From contig CAJMSQ010000003.1 in assembly GCA_905216095.1 (NCBI GenBank), positions 1 through 64,000 of the forward strand: DNA of 64,000 nucleotides, given 5' to 3'. This DNA comes from an uncultured bacterium (GTDB taxonomy: Bacteria; Bacteroidota; Bacteroidia; Bacteroidales; Bacteroidaceae). The notes under the pieces were generated by a model. That model searched no databases. It was not told the origin of the DNA and was given only the letters and a program-made list of their open reading frames with translations. The position numbers and the translations under genes are program-made. Each line of letters opens with the position of its first letter. The stretch's first letter is position 1. Shown in pieces: positions 15,954 to 24,278 of the stretch.

Positions 15954-17765
15954 ATGCAAGACATCCGTAACATTGCTATCATCGCCCACGTAGACCATGG
16001 AAAGACGACCCTCGTGGATAAGATGCTCCTTGCCGGCAACCTGTTCAGACAGAACCAGCAGACCGGCGACCTCATGCTCGACAACAACGACCTGGAACGC
16101 GAGCGAGGCATCACCATCTTGTCGAAGAACGTCTCTATCCGGTACAAGGATGTGAAGATAAATATCATAGACACTCCGGGACACTCCGATTTCGGCGGCG
16201 AGGTGGAGCGTGTGCTCAACATGGCCGACGGCTGCATCCTTCTGGTCGATGCTTTCGAAGGCCCGATGCCGCAGACACGTTTCGTCTTGCAGAAGGCACT
16301 GCAGATAGGCCTCAAGCCCATTGTCGTGGTCAATAAGGTGGACAAGCCCAACTGCCGCCCCGAAGAGGTTTACGAAATGGTTTTCGACCTCATGTGCGAC
16401 CTCAATGCCACCGAAGACCAGCTTGACTTCCCCGTAGTCTACGGTTCGGCCAAGAACGGCTGGATGGCCGAGGACTGGCACGAGCCTGCCGAGGGACAGC
16501 CCCGCGACATCAACTACCTGCTCGACAAGATAATCGAAGTAATCCCTGCCCCCACGCAACTGGAAGGCACGCCGCAGATGCTCATCACGTCGCTCGATTA
16601 CTCCAACTATACGGGACGCATCGCCGTAGGCCGCGTCCACCGCGGCGTCATCCGCGAGGGAATGAACTGCACCATAGCACACCGCGACGGCACGCAGGAG
16701 CGGACGAAAATCAAGGAAGTGCATACGTTCGAGGGCATGGGACGCAGCAAGGCCGAGGCCGTGGAGAGCGGAGACATCTGTGCCGTGGTGGGACTCGAAA
16801 ACTTCGAGATTGGCGACACCATCTGCGACTTTGAGCAGCCCGAACCCCTGCCTACGATTGACATCGACGAACCTACGATGTCCATGCTCTTCACCATCAA
16901 CGACTCCCCCTTCTTCGGGAAAGAAGGAAAGTATTGCACCTCGCGCCACATCAACGACCGTCTCGAAAAGGAACTTGAAAAAGACCTCGCCCTGCGCGTG
17001 GAGAAGACCGAAGGCGCCGACCGCTGGATTGTTTCCGGCCGCGGCGTGCTCCACTTGTCCATCCTCATCGAGACGATGCGCCGCGAAGGCTACGAGCTGC
17101 AGGTGGGACAGCCGCAGGTCATCTACAAGGAAATCGACGGCGAACGCTGTGAGCCCATCGAGGAACTGACCATCAACGTCCCGGAAGAGTTTGCCTCGAA
17201 AATGATAGATATGGTGACGCGCCGCAAAGGCGAGATGACCTCCATGCAGAGCATGGGCGACCGCGTGGACATAGAGTTCGACATCCCCTCGCGCGGCATC
17301 ATCGGCCTGCGCACCAACGTGCTGACCGCCAGCCAGGGCGAAGCCATCATGGCCCACCGTTTCAAGGAATACCAGCCCTACAAGGGCGACATCATGCGAC
17401 GCTCCAACGGTTCGATGATTGCCCTCGAGGGCGGAACGGCCTATGCGTATGCCATAGACCACCTGCAGGACCGCGGACGCTTCTTCATCAATCCGCAGGA
17501 CGAAGTCTACGCCGGACAGGTGGTGGGTGAGCATGTGCACGAGAAGGACCTCGTCATCAACGTGACCAAGGCCAAGCAGCTGACCAACATGCGTGCAAGC
17601 GGCGCCGACGACAAGGCACGTATCGTCCCGCCCGTCATCTTCTCGCTCGAGGAGGCCCTCGAGTACATCAAGGCGGACGAGTATGTGGAAGTGACGCCCA
17701 AGTCGATGCGTATGCGCAAGACCATCCTGGACCATCTGGCCCGCAAGCGCGCAGACCGCGACTGA
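15954..17765 (+). CDS. typA: Translational GTPase TypA/BipA
   Basis: A 603-residue ribosome-associated GTPase involved in stress, low temperature and ribosome assembly. It shows the G1 loop AHVDHGKTTL (residues 11-20), the switch region with RGITI, DTPGHSDFGGEV (G3), NKVDKPNCRPEE (G4), an EF-Tu domain II-like part, two EF-G-like domains and the TypA-specific C-terminal segment ending KSMRMRKTILDHLARKR. The ATG at 15954 is preferred over one at 15924, which lies within the likely leader. It is monocistronic: a promoter directly upstream and a strong terminator downstream. Confidence 0.97.
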   Translation: MQDIRNIAIIAHVDHGKTTLVDKMLLAGNLFRQNQQTGDLMLDNNDLERERGITILSKNVSIRYKDVKINIIDTPGHSDFGGEVERVLNMADGCILLVDAFEGPMPQTRFVLQKALQIGLKPIVVVNKVDKPNCRPEEVYEMVFDLMCDLNATEDQLDFPVVYGSAKNGWMAEDWHEPAEGQPRDINYLLDKIIEVIPAPTQLEGTPQMLITSLDYSNYTGRIAVGRVHRGVIREGMNCTIAHRDGTQERTKIKEVHTFEGMGRSKAEAVESGDICAVVGLENFEIGDTICDFEQPEPLPTIDIDEPTMSMLFTINDSPFFGKEGKYCTSRHINDRLEKELEKDLALRVEKTEGADRWIVSGRGVLHLSILIETMRREGYELQVGQPQVIYKEIDGERCEPIEELTINVPEEFASKMIDMVTRRKGEMTSMQSMGDRVDIEFDIPSRGIIGLRTNVLTASQGEAIMAHRFKEYQPYKGDIMRRSNGSMIALEGGTAYAYAIDHLQDRGRFFINPQDEVYAGQVVGEHVHEKDLVINVTKAKQLTNMRASGADDKARIVPPVIFSLEEALEYIKADEYVEVTPKSMRMRKTILDHLARKRADRD

Positions 17766-17830
17766 GGCCTTTGCGGGGCTGTGTGAAGCCCCGTGACCGT
17801 CGGGCGGCATATTCCCCGCCGGACCTGCGG

Positions 17831-17881
17831 AAATGCTCCCTGTGCCCAAGGAAAAGCCTTCGGTACAGGGAGCATTTTTTG
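17831..17881 (+). terminator. Intrinsic terminator of typA
   Basis: AAATGCTCCCTGT (17831-17843) pairs with ACAGGGAGCATTT (17865-17877), with the T-run continuing to 17880. Confidence 0.9.
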
Positions 17882-18076
17882 TGCCTGCCGTACATTCCGG
17901 CCGGACCGACATTAACATTTTTAACTTTCGCTCACTTTCGGCGGCGCGTACATGGCTTGTAGTTTCGCCTACATGCAGGGCCGGTTTTTCCTACAAGCCA
18001 TGTAATTCCGCCTACATGCCATGTACGAAATCCCATGATAGGGACAGTTTCTCCCCGAAACGGGCCTGCGGGCACG

Positions 18077-18113
18077 AAAAAAGGGCGGTTTCACGCCGCC
18101 CCCATGCTTTTGC
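18077..18113 (-). ncRNA. Predicted tiny RNA of composite copy B
   Basis: The minus-strand promoter at 18118-18149 is followed by a GC hairpin and T6 ending near 18077, predicting a transcript of about 37 nt. This is inference from promoter and terminator shape only. Confidence 0.35.
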
Positions 18114-18180
18114 AGTACAAAGATAATACATTTTTCGTCCAAAAGCAAATTGTGTTAAAATCGCAATATGATTGCCGCGC

Positions 18181-18269
18181 GTAGGGACGCGATTCATCGC
18201 GTCCGCCGGGGATATTGGGGATTTTATTCGATGTTTCATCCTTGCGGACGCGATGAATCGCGTCCCTAC
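18181..18269. repeat. REP-like inverted pair (BIME-like)
   Basis: Two 26-bp arms in inverted orientation at 18181-18206 and 18244-18269. Each begins (outer side) with GTAG and then a self-complementary GGACGCGA-TTCA-TCGCGTCC hairpin. A GTAG-type tetranucleotide next to an imperfect palindrome is the hallmark of REP sequences mobilised by RAYT (TnpA-REP) transposases. No such transposase is in the window. Confidence 0.75.
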
Positions 18270-18328
18270 ACACGGCACATGAAAACACGTTTCGGGGGAT
18301 ATTCTTGCGGAAAAACGGGGCCGCTACA

Positions 18329-18421
18329 TACGGAAACAGGGCAGACCGCGCGGGTCTGCCCTGTTTCCTGTTGCAAAGATACAACATTTTTCGCCCGAAA
18401 GCAAGAAGTGTTAAAATCGCC
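18329..18421 (-). repeat. Promoter-hairpin module, second type (copy C)
   Basis: Minus strand: CTTG (18402-18405), 20-bp gap, TATCTTTG (18374-18381), then a perfect 16-bp stem GGAAACAGGGCAGACC (18353-18368 with 18332-18347). The same stem occurs at 34719-34755 in the other orientation. There is no T-run after the stem. Confidence 0.75.
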
Positions 18422-18430
18422 GCAGGCACG

Positions 18431-18518
18431 AAAAAAGCCTCCCCCGTCCGCTTCCGTCCGGAATAGTGCCGGCAACGGGAAAGATTGCGCGGCGGGCGAA
18501 AGAGAAAGGGGGAGGCCG
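18431..18518 (-). terminator. Terminator of the FKBP gene run
   Basis: On the minus strand GCCTCCCCC (about 18508-18518) pairs over a long loop with GGGGGAGGC (about 18437-18445), followed by TTTTTTCGTGCC. It follows the FKBP stop at 18539. The TTTTTTCGTG tail is the same as after the hairpins of the composite repeats. Confidence 0.7.
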
Positions 18519-18538
18519 TCGTGGTTGCCCTTCGGGCG

Positions 18539-19414
18539 TTATTTCTTCAGTTTGATGAGTTCCACCTTGAAGATGAGCGTGGCGTAAGGCGGTATGTTCT
18601 GCGTTCCGCGCTCGCCGTAAGCCAGGTTATAAGGTATGAACAGCTCGTAGGTAGAGCCTTCGGGCATCATTTTCAATGCTTCCGTCCATCCCTTGATGAC
18701 CTGATCGGGGCGGAAAGTGGCGGGCTTGCCGCGCTTGTAAGACGAGTCGAAGATCGTACCGTCGATGAGCTTGCCCTCATAGTGCACCTCAACCTCGGTG
18801 GAGTCCGTGGCCAGCGCGCCGGTGCCCTGTTGCAGGACGCGGTACTGCAGGCCGCTCGGCGTGGTCTTGACGTCTTTCTGCTTCTTGTTGGCCAGCAGCC
18901 ATGCGGTGTTGGCCTCCTTGATTTGCGTGTTGTGGTAGTTCAACTGCCTTTCGGCCACCTTGGCGGCGGAGTCGGCCGGCAAGGTGTTCTTGCCCGTCAG
19001 TCCCTCGGCCAGTCCGCGGGTGAAGAGCGTCAGGTCCGCATAGGTGGTGTCGCGTTTACCCGTGAACTGCTGGTTGAGCGAGGGGATAATCTGCGTCTTG
19101 TTCATTTCGGCGATGCGCAGGCCTGCGGCATAGGCGGCTTTCTGCTTCATCTCGGCCTCGGTCATCGTGGCGGCGTCGAGCAATGCCTGTGCGGCATAGG
19201 CCATGTAGGCGCTGTCCACGCCTTCGCGCTGCTGGAGGTACATTTTGAGGCTGGTGCTCTGTGCCACGCCCATGGCATAGCTGAACGTGTCGGTGGGTAC
19301 GGGCTGCAGGCGGGCAGCCTCGGGCGCCGTGGTCAGCTTCTTCTTGCGCGAGCGTGCCGTGGAGCATACGCATACGGCGGCCAGCGCTATGATAAGGATG
19401 CTTCTGATTTTCAT
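18539..19414 (-). CDS. Exported FKBP-type peptidyl-prolyl cis-trans isomerase
   Basis: A 291-residue protein with an N-terminal hydrophobic signal (SILIIALAAVCVCS), an FKBP dimerisation-type helical region (about 40-180, starting DTFSYAMGVAQSTSLKMYL), and a C-terminal FKBP catalytic domain: VHYEGKLIDGTIFDSSYKRG, PDQVIKGWTEALKMMPEG, and LFIPYNLAYGERG. This is the MIP/FkpA layout; such enzymes help fold periplasmic proteins. It is the last of three FKBP genes in tandem (43 bp after the previous one) and is closed by a terminator. Whether the signal is cleaved by Lep or Lsp is unclear. Confidence 0.92.
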   Translation of the reverse strand: MKIRSILIIALAAVCVCSTARSRKKKLTTAPEAARLQPVPTDTFSYAMGVAQSTSLKMYLQQREGVDSAYMAYAAQALLDAATMTEAEMKQKAAYAAGLRIAEMNKTQIIPSLNQQFTGKRDTTYADLTLFTRGLAEGLTGKNTLPADSAAKVAERQLNYHNTQIKEANTAWLLANKKQKDVKTTPSGLQYRVLQQGTGALATDSTEVEVHYEGKLIDGTIFDSSYKRGKPATFRPDQVIKGWTEALKMMPEGSTYELFIPYNLAYGERGTQNIPPYATLIFKVELIKLKK

Positions 19415-19457
19415 TTTTTGCTGTTTTGTGTGTTTGTAAGACTACTCTCCGGCGCGG

Positions 19458-20405
19458 TTATTCGGCAATGCCGATGACCTTTACCTTGAAGATGAGTGCC
19501 GAGAAGGGAGGAATCATGCCGTTGCCCTGTTCTCCGTAAGCCTGGTCGTAGGGCAGGTAGATTTCCCATTCGGAACCGGCGGGCATTGCCTTGAGTGCGG
19601 CGTCGAAACCGGGGATGCTGCGGCCGATATGCATGATGGCGGGCGTGTCGGCCTGCTCACCGTGCTTGCTGGAAGCGTCGAAGACCGTTCCGTCCGTGAA
19701 CCGGCCCTCGTAGATGACCTTGACATTCTGTCCTTCGTGGGCAACCGCGCCGTTTCCGTCCGTGATGACCTTGTACAGGGTGCCGCCCGGCAGGCTCTTC
19801 ACGCCTTCTTCCTTAGCCTTGGCGGCAATGAAGCTCTGCGCGGCCTTTTTCTGTTCGGCGTATTGCTTTTCCATGTTTTCCTTCACCATCTTCTGGATGA
19901 GCTGGTTGGCCATCTCGCCGGCCTTGGCCTTGTCTACGAGTCCGCTATCCGTCTTGATGGCGGTCTTTTTGCCCCCCACGCCGTGGCCGAAGCCCGCGAG
20001 GAAATTTTTCGTGCTGAGGGTTTTCGTCGAATCGCCGCTATATACGTAGTCGCCCATGCTCTTTACGCTGGCGCCCATCTGCATACCGACCTGTATACCG
20101 GCCATGTAGGCCGATTTCTTCTTGTTGTCGGCGGCTTCCATGCCGTCTCTGACGCCGCGCATGAAGTCGGCTATGTAGGCCGAGTCGCTGCCTACGCGCG
20201 GGCTGGCCAGGTATTGTTTCAACTCCTCGATGCTGATGGAGTTGGCCATGCCGATGAGGTAGCTCAGGGTGTCGGCCTGGGTCTTCAGGCTGGCTTTCGG
20301 GTAACCCTTGGTGATGTTCCCGACGTGGCTGCCGGGCTTGTTGTTGTCACAGGCTGCGAAGACAGTCACTGCGGCAAGCAGTAAGGTAAGATGAATCTTT
20401 TTCAT
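19458..20405 (-). CDS. FKBP-type peptidyl-prolyl isomerase lipoprotein
   Basis: A 315-residue protein with a lipoprotein signal (LLLAAVTVFAAC, Cys19), an N-terminal helical domain (about 35-190, ADTLSYLIGMANSISIEELKQYL) and a C-terminal FKBP domain with VIYEGRFTDGTVFDASSKHG, IPGFDAALKAMPAGSEWEIYLPYDQAYGEQG and GMIPPFSALIFKVKV. It is likely membrane-anchored, facing the periplasm. It is the middle gene of the trio, 52 bp after the cytosolic-type member. Confidence 0.92.
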   Translation of the reverse strand: MKKIHLTLLLAAVTVFAACDNNKPGSHVGNITKGYPKASLKTQADTLSYLIGMANSISIEELKQYLASPRVGSDSAYIADFMRGVRDGMEAADNKKKSAYMAGIQVGMQMGASVKSMGDYVYSGDSTKTLSTKNFLAGFGHGVGGKKTAIKTDSGLVDKAKAGEMANQLIQKMVKENMEKQYAEQKKAAQSFIAAKAKEEGVKSLPGGTLYKVITDGNGAVAHEGQNVKVIYEGRFTDGTVFDASSKHGEQADTPAIMHIGRSIPGFDAALKAMPAGSEWEIYLPYDQAYGEQGNGMIPPFSALIFKVKVIGIAE

Positions 20406-20457
20406 TGTATTTGTTTGTTGTAGGGATTAGTCTGGTTTGTCGGCATCCGGCCGCCGG

Positions 20458-21042
20458 TCAAAGCACTTCGAGCAGTTCCACGTCGAATATCAGTGCGGCG
20501 TAGGGCGGGATGCTCTGTCCTGCTCCGCGTGAGCCGTAAGCGAGGTTGAAGGGAATGAAGAAGCGGAACTTGGCACCCTCGGCCATAAGCTGCACGCCCT
20601 CGGTCCAGCCTGCTATGACACCGTTGAGGGGGAACGTGGCAGGCTCGCCGCGACGGTAGGACGAGTCGAAGACCGTGCCGTCTATGAGCGTGCCCTCGTA
20701 GTGGCACTTCACGCTGTCCGTGGCGGCCGGCTTGCGGCCCTTGCCTTCGGTGATGACGGAGTACTGGAGACCGCTCGGCAGCACGGTCACGCCTTCCTTT
20801 TTGGCGTTTTCCGCGAGGAACTTCTCGCCGGCCTCGCGTGCGGCTGCGCCTTTTTCGGCTTCCTGGCGCTGCAGGTAGTCGGTGACAAGTTGCTGGGCTT
20901 CGGCGTCGGAGAGCGCGGTCTTTGCGCCCGACAATACGTCTTCGACCGCTTTTGCGAAGTCTGCGCCGTTCAGGTTGGTTACGTTCATGCCTTTGAGATT
21001 ATGTCCGATAATCATTCCTAAGGCGTAACTGAGTTTTTCCAT
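20458..21042 (-). CDS. FKBP-type peptidyl-prolyl isomerase without signal peptide
   Basis: A 194-residue protein starting MEKLSYALGMIIGHNLKGM with no signal sequence, so probably cytoplasmic. Residues 1-85 form the helical N-domain and 90-194 the FKBP domain (CHYEGTLIDGTVFDSSYRRG, VIAGWTEGVQLMAEGAKFRFFIP, YGSRG, IPPYAALIFDVELLEVL). It is first in the trio; the three share the same domain plan but differ in export, which suggests duplication followed by different cell locations. A -7 box lies at 21077-21084. Confidence 0.92.
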   Translation of the reverse strand: MEKLSYALGMIIGHNLKGMNVTNLNGADFAKAVEDVLSGAKTALSDAEAQQLVTDYLQRQEAEKGAAAREAGEKFLAENAKKEGVTVLPSGLQYSVITEGKGRKPAATDSVKCHYEGTLIDGTVFDSSYRRGEPATFPLNGVIAGWTEGVQLMAEGAKFRFFIPFNLAYGSRGAGQSIPPYAALIFDVELLEVL

Positions 21043-21076
21043 GATGTTTTTGGTGTTATGTCTGAATTTTGCGCGG

Positions 21077-21084
21077 CAAATTTA
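21077..21084 (-). promoter_or_regulatory. Probable FKBP operon promoter -7 element
   Basis: The minus strand reads TAAATTTG, 34 bp before the start at 21042. No clear -33 TTTG was found. Confidence 0.5.
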
Positions 21085-21219
21085 CTGATTTAATTTCAGA
21101 TGAGGGCGATTTTTCAGTATATTAAGGAGGAACGGCCGACAATGCCCGTTCTGTTTCCCTCCGGAAGCCTCCGCCGCGTTTTTGTCCGCCCGATGTGCCG
21201 CTGTTTCGCAAATAACCGC

Positions 21220-21227
21220 TATATTTG
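21220..21227 (+). promoter_or_regulatory. Sirtuin gene promoter -7 element, near-leaderless
   Basis: TATATTTG ends only six bases before the ATG at 21234. With a start 4-5 nt after the box the mRNA would carry a leader of about 2 nt. Confidence 0.6.
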
Positions 21228-21233
21228 CAGGAT

Positions 21234-21953
21234 ATGAAGAAGAAAAAATTAGTGGTGCTCACCGGAGCAGGCATGAGTGCCGAGAGCGGATTCGAGACCT
21301 TCCGCGACGCGGGCGGCTTGTGGGAACGCTATCCCGTGGAGCAGGTGGCCACACCCGAGGGATGGGCGGCCGACCCTGCGCTGGTCACCGGTTTCTATAA
21401 CGGACTTAGGCGGCAGTTGCTGGCGGCTAAGCCCAACGAGGGGCATTGCCGGCTGGCCGGGATGGAGAGCGACATGGACGTATGCGTCGTCACGCAGAAC
21501 GTGGACGACTTGCACGAACGCGCAGGTTCGACCAACGTCATCCATCTGCACGGGGAACTGATGAAAGTCTGCTCGTCCGCGCATCCCGACGACCCGCGTT
21601 GCATCCGCACCCTCGGGCCTGACGACGCCGATGTGCCCGTCGGGGCGAAGGCGGCCGACGGTTCGTTGCTGCGGCCGTGGATTGTCTGGTTCGGAGAAGC
21701 CGTCCCGCAGCTCGAGGCCGCCGCACGCGAGGTGGAGACCGCCGACGTCTTCGCCATCATAGGCACTTCGCTCAACGTATATCCCGCGGCGGGACTCGTG
21801 CGCTACGTGCGGCCCGGCGTTCCCGTATACCTCATCGACCCCAACCCCGTGCGCCTGCCTTCGGGATGTCCGGTCACGGTCATCCGCGACGTGGCGTCGA
21901 AGGGCGTGGCACGGCTGCACGAGGCGCTGTCCCGGCAAGAAAAGAAACCATAA
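21234..21953 (+). CDS. Sir2 family NAD-dependent protein deacylase (CobB-like)
   Basis: A 239-residue sirtuin that removes acyl groups from lysine using NAD. It has GAGMSAESG (about 10-18), TFRDAGGLW, TQNVDDLHERAG (about 87) and the catalytic His in HLHGEL, plus GTSLNVYPAAG near the C-terminus. Two features stand out. The FYNxRR helix of E. coli CobB, whose Tyr-x-x-Arg binds succinyl and malonyl groups, reads FYNGLRRQL, with Leu in the Arg position. The four zinc Cys are not present as two pairs; only two Cys remain in the insert. It precedes the PgpH-like gene by 12 bp. Confidence 0.92.
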   Translation: MKKKKLVVLTGAGMSAESGFETFRDAGGLWERYPVEQVATPEGWAADPALVTGFYNGLRRQLLAAKPNEGHCRLAGMESDMDVCVVTQNVDDLHERAGSTNVIHLHGELMKVCSSAHPDDPRCIRTLGPDDADVPVGAKAADGSLLRPWIVWFGEAVPQLEAAAREVETADVFAIIGTSLNVYPAAGLVRYVRPGVPVYLIDPNPVRLPSGCPVTVIRDVASKGVARLHEALSRQEKKP

Positions 21954-21965
21954 AGACGAATAATC

Positions 21966-24086
21966 ATGAGTAAAAACGGCACGTGGCGGCGACTCTCGCC
22001 CAAAAGTCTGTTTACGCTGCTGCTGACGGTGACGGTGTCCGTGGCGGCACTCGTTTACTTCCTTCCGCGCGAAAGCAAGTTCGGTTACGCTTACGAGCAG
22101 AACAAGCCTTGGCGTTACCAGCAGCTCATCGCGTCGTACGACTTCCCCATCTACAAGACCGAGGAAGAGGTGAAACGCGAGCACGACAGCATCATGAGCG
22201 GCTTCCAGCCCTATTACGTCTACGATACCGCGGCCGTCGAAAGCAGTATCAAGGCCCTGCGCGACGACATACGTGCGGGAAAGTTGCAGGGCGTGTCGGC
22301 CTACTATCTGCCACGCCTGACGGCGATGATGCGGGAAGTCTACAACCGCGGCGTAATCGACGCTTCGGAACTGGAACGTCTGGCCGAGGCGGGCACACCG
22401 GGCATCCGCATCGTGCGGGGACAGGAGTCGTCGAGCGTACCCCTGTCCGAATTTTTCACTACCCGCACAGCCTATGAGAACATCATGCACAAGGAGACGG
22501 CGGGACATCCGCTCGAAATGCTGCGCAACTGCCGCCTGAACGATTATCTCAGGGTGAACCTGCGCTATGACCGCGAGAAAACCGAGTCCGAAAGGCAGGG
22601 AGAACTGGCCAAGCTGCTTCCCAACTGCGGTATGGTGCAGAGCGGACAACTTATCATAGACCGCGGACAGATTGTCAATGCGGAACGCGCCAAAATCCTC
22701 GACTCGCTCAAGCGCGAGAGCGAGCTTCGCATGAACCCCACGCGGGGATACTGGCTCGTATTTGTGGGCCAGGCGGCCTTTGTCCTGTGCATCGTCTCGC
22801 TCATCCTGTTTTATCTGAAGCTTTTCCGGCGGGACTATCTTGACTCCCCGCACACGGTGTTGCTGCTGTTTACGCTGATAACGCTGTTTCCCATAGTGAC
22901 GTATCTGATGGTCGAGCACCATTTTTTCAGTGTCTACCTTGTGCCTTACGCCATCGTGCCGATGATGGTGCGTATCTTCATGGATTCGCGCACTTCCTTT
23001 ATGGCCGCGCTTGTCATGGCCCTGCTTTCGGCCCTCGCGCTGCACAGTCCGTTCGAGTTCCTTCTGCTGCAAATCGTAACGAGCCTTGCGGTCATCTATT
23101 CCTTGCGCGAGCTTACCGAGCGTTCCCAGCTGCTCCGCACGGTCTGCGTGGCGGTCTCTGTGGGCTTGCTGGTCAGTGTGACTTACGACCTTGCCCAGGG
23201 ACTCAGCTGGGAGTCCTTTGACCGTTCGCGTGCCATATATATAATTGTCGGCGGTGTGCTGCTGCTGTTCGCCTACCCGCTGATGTACCTGGTGGAAAAA
23301 GCCTTCGGCTTCACCTCAAGCGTCACGCTCGTCGAACTGACCAACATCAACAACAGCATACTCCGCAAGATGTCGAAAGTGGCGCAGGGCACGTTCAACC
23401 ATTCCATGCAGGTGGCCAACCTGGCCGCCGAGGTGGCCGACAAAATCGGGGCGAAACCGCAGCTTGTCCGTACAGGCGCGCTCTACCACGACATCGGTAA
23501 GATGCTGAATCCGGCTTTCTTCACCGAGAACCAGACGGGTGTGAACCCGCATGACAGTCTTGACGAGGTGCGGAGTGCGGAAATCATCACCGGACACGTC
23601 ACCGAGGGGCTGCGTCTGGCCAGGAAGTATCACCTGCCCGCCGTCATACGCGATTTCATCGCGACACACCACGGCGCGGGGCTGGCCAAGTATTTTTACA
23701 TACAATACGCCAACAAGCATCCGGGTGAGGCCATCGACCGCGCGCCCTTCAGCTATCCCGGACCGAATCCGCAGACACGCGAGCAGGCCATACTGATGAT
23801 GTGCGACTCGGTGGAGGCTGCTTCGCGCAGTCTGAAGGAGTACACCGAAGAGAGCCTGGGCAAGCTGGTAGACAGCATCATTGACGCGCAGCTGGCCGAG
23901 GGCTACTTCAAGGAATGTCCCATCACGTTCCGCGACATTGCCGATGCCAAGCGTGTTCTCGTGAGCAGTCTGAAGACGGTCTACCATACCCGTATCTCCT
24001 ATCCCGAGCGGAACGAGCGGAAAGCCGAGGAACAGCCGCGCACGGGCCGCTTCGGCGCAGGACTGCACCGCACCTGGCGCCGCTGA
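21966..24086 (+). CDS. 7TM-HD family phosphodiesterase (PgpH-like, probable c-di-AMP hydrolase)
   Basis: A 706-residue membrane enzyme: one N-terminal membrane helix (about 15-32), a large extracytoplasmic 7TMR-HDED domain (about 35-260), about seven further membrane helices (265-435), and a cytosolic HD domain with FNHSMQVANLAAEVADKIG, ALYHDIGKMLNP and a later ATHHGAG. PgpH proteins hydrolyse cyclic di-AMP; this activity is inferred from the family. The gene follows the sirtuin by 12 bp and probably shares its promoter. The last ~30 residues are Arg/Glu-rich and disordered. Confidence 0.9.
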   Translation: MSKNGTWRRLSPKSLFTLLLTVTVSVAALVYFLPRESKFGYAYEQNKPWRYQQLIASYDFPIYKTEEEVKREHDSIMSGFQPYYVYDTAAVESSIKALRDDIRAGKLQGVSAYYLPRLTAMMREVYNRGVIDASELERLAEAGTPGIRIVRGQESSSVPLSEFFTTRTAYENIMHKETAGHPLEMLRNCRLNDYLRVNLRYDREKTESERQGELAKLLPNCGMVQSGQLIIDRGQIVNAERAKILDSLKRESELRMNPTRGYWLVFVGQAAFVLCIVSLILFYLKLFRRDYLDSPHTVLLLFTLITLFPIVTYLMVEHHFFSVYLVPYAIVPMMVRIFMDSRTSFMAALVMALLSALALHSPFEFLLLQIVTSLAVIYSLRELTERSQLLRTVCVAVSVGLLVSVTYDLAQGLSWESFDRSRAIYIIVGGVLLLFAYPLMYLVEKAFGFTSSVTLVELTNINNSILRKMSKVAQGTFNHSMQVANLAAEVADKIGAKPQLVRTGALYHDIGKMLNPAFFTENQTGVNPHDSLDEVRSAEIITGHVTEGLRLARKYHLPAVIRDFIATHHGAGLAKYFYIQYANKHPGEAIDRAPFSYPGPNPQTREQAILMMCDSVEAASRSLKEYTEESLGKLVDSIIDAQLAEGYFKECPITFRDIADAKRVLVSSLKTVYHTRISYPERNERKAEEQPRTGRFGAGLHRTWRR

Positions 24087-24126
24087 ACCGCCGTGTACGC
24101 GCCGCCGGGTCCGTGCCATGAACGGC

Positions 24127-24162
24127 GACAAGGCCGTCTGCCCACCGGCAGACGGCCTTGTC
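24127..24162. terminator. Long hairpin between convergent genes
   Basis: A 16-bp perfect stem around GACAAGGCCGTCTGCC (24127-24142) with its complement at 24147-24162 and a 4-nt loop. There is no T-run, but it lies between two converging genes and may end or stabilise both transcripts. Confidence 0.55.
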
Positions 24163-24278
24163 CTGACATACATATAACAATCTTAATTCTTACTTGACAT
24201 GCTGTGGCCAGCTTATCGGTTGCAAAGATACGCAGCGCGGGCCTGCGCCGCAATACCCGCATGTGGGTATTTTGCAGG

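Larger units (their letters stand above)
17911..18269 (-). repeat. Composite intergenic repeat, copy B (complete)
   Basis: Read on the minus strand: REP-like inverted pair (arms 18244-18269 and 18181-18206), 31 bases, promoter TTTG (18146-18149), 20-bp gap, TATCTTTG (18118-18125), hairpin GGGCGG/CCGCCC (18096-18101 with 18083-18088) and T6, then four palindromic units spanning 18026 to 17948, then the end GTTAAAAATGTTAAT (17925-17911). It fills the space between the convergent typA and FKBP genes. Confidence 0.9.

Noticed and set aside
18181..18269. Operator pair for a repressor
   Set aside because: The arms are dispersed, with GTAG ends and nested hairpins, and not tied to one gene; REP-like identity explains them better.
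24233..24240. Promoter -7 box (TATCTTTG on the minus strand) between pgpH and the beta-barrel gene
   Set aside because: It points into a converging intergenic gap, has no -33 partner at 19-21 bp and no gene or hairpin module behind it.
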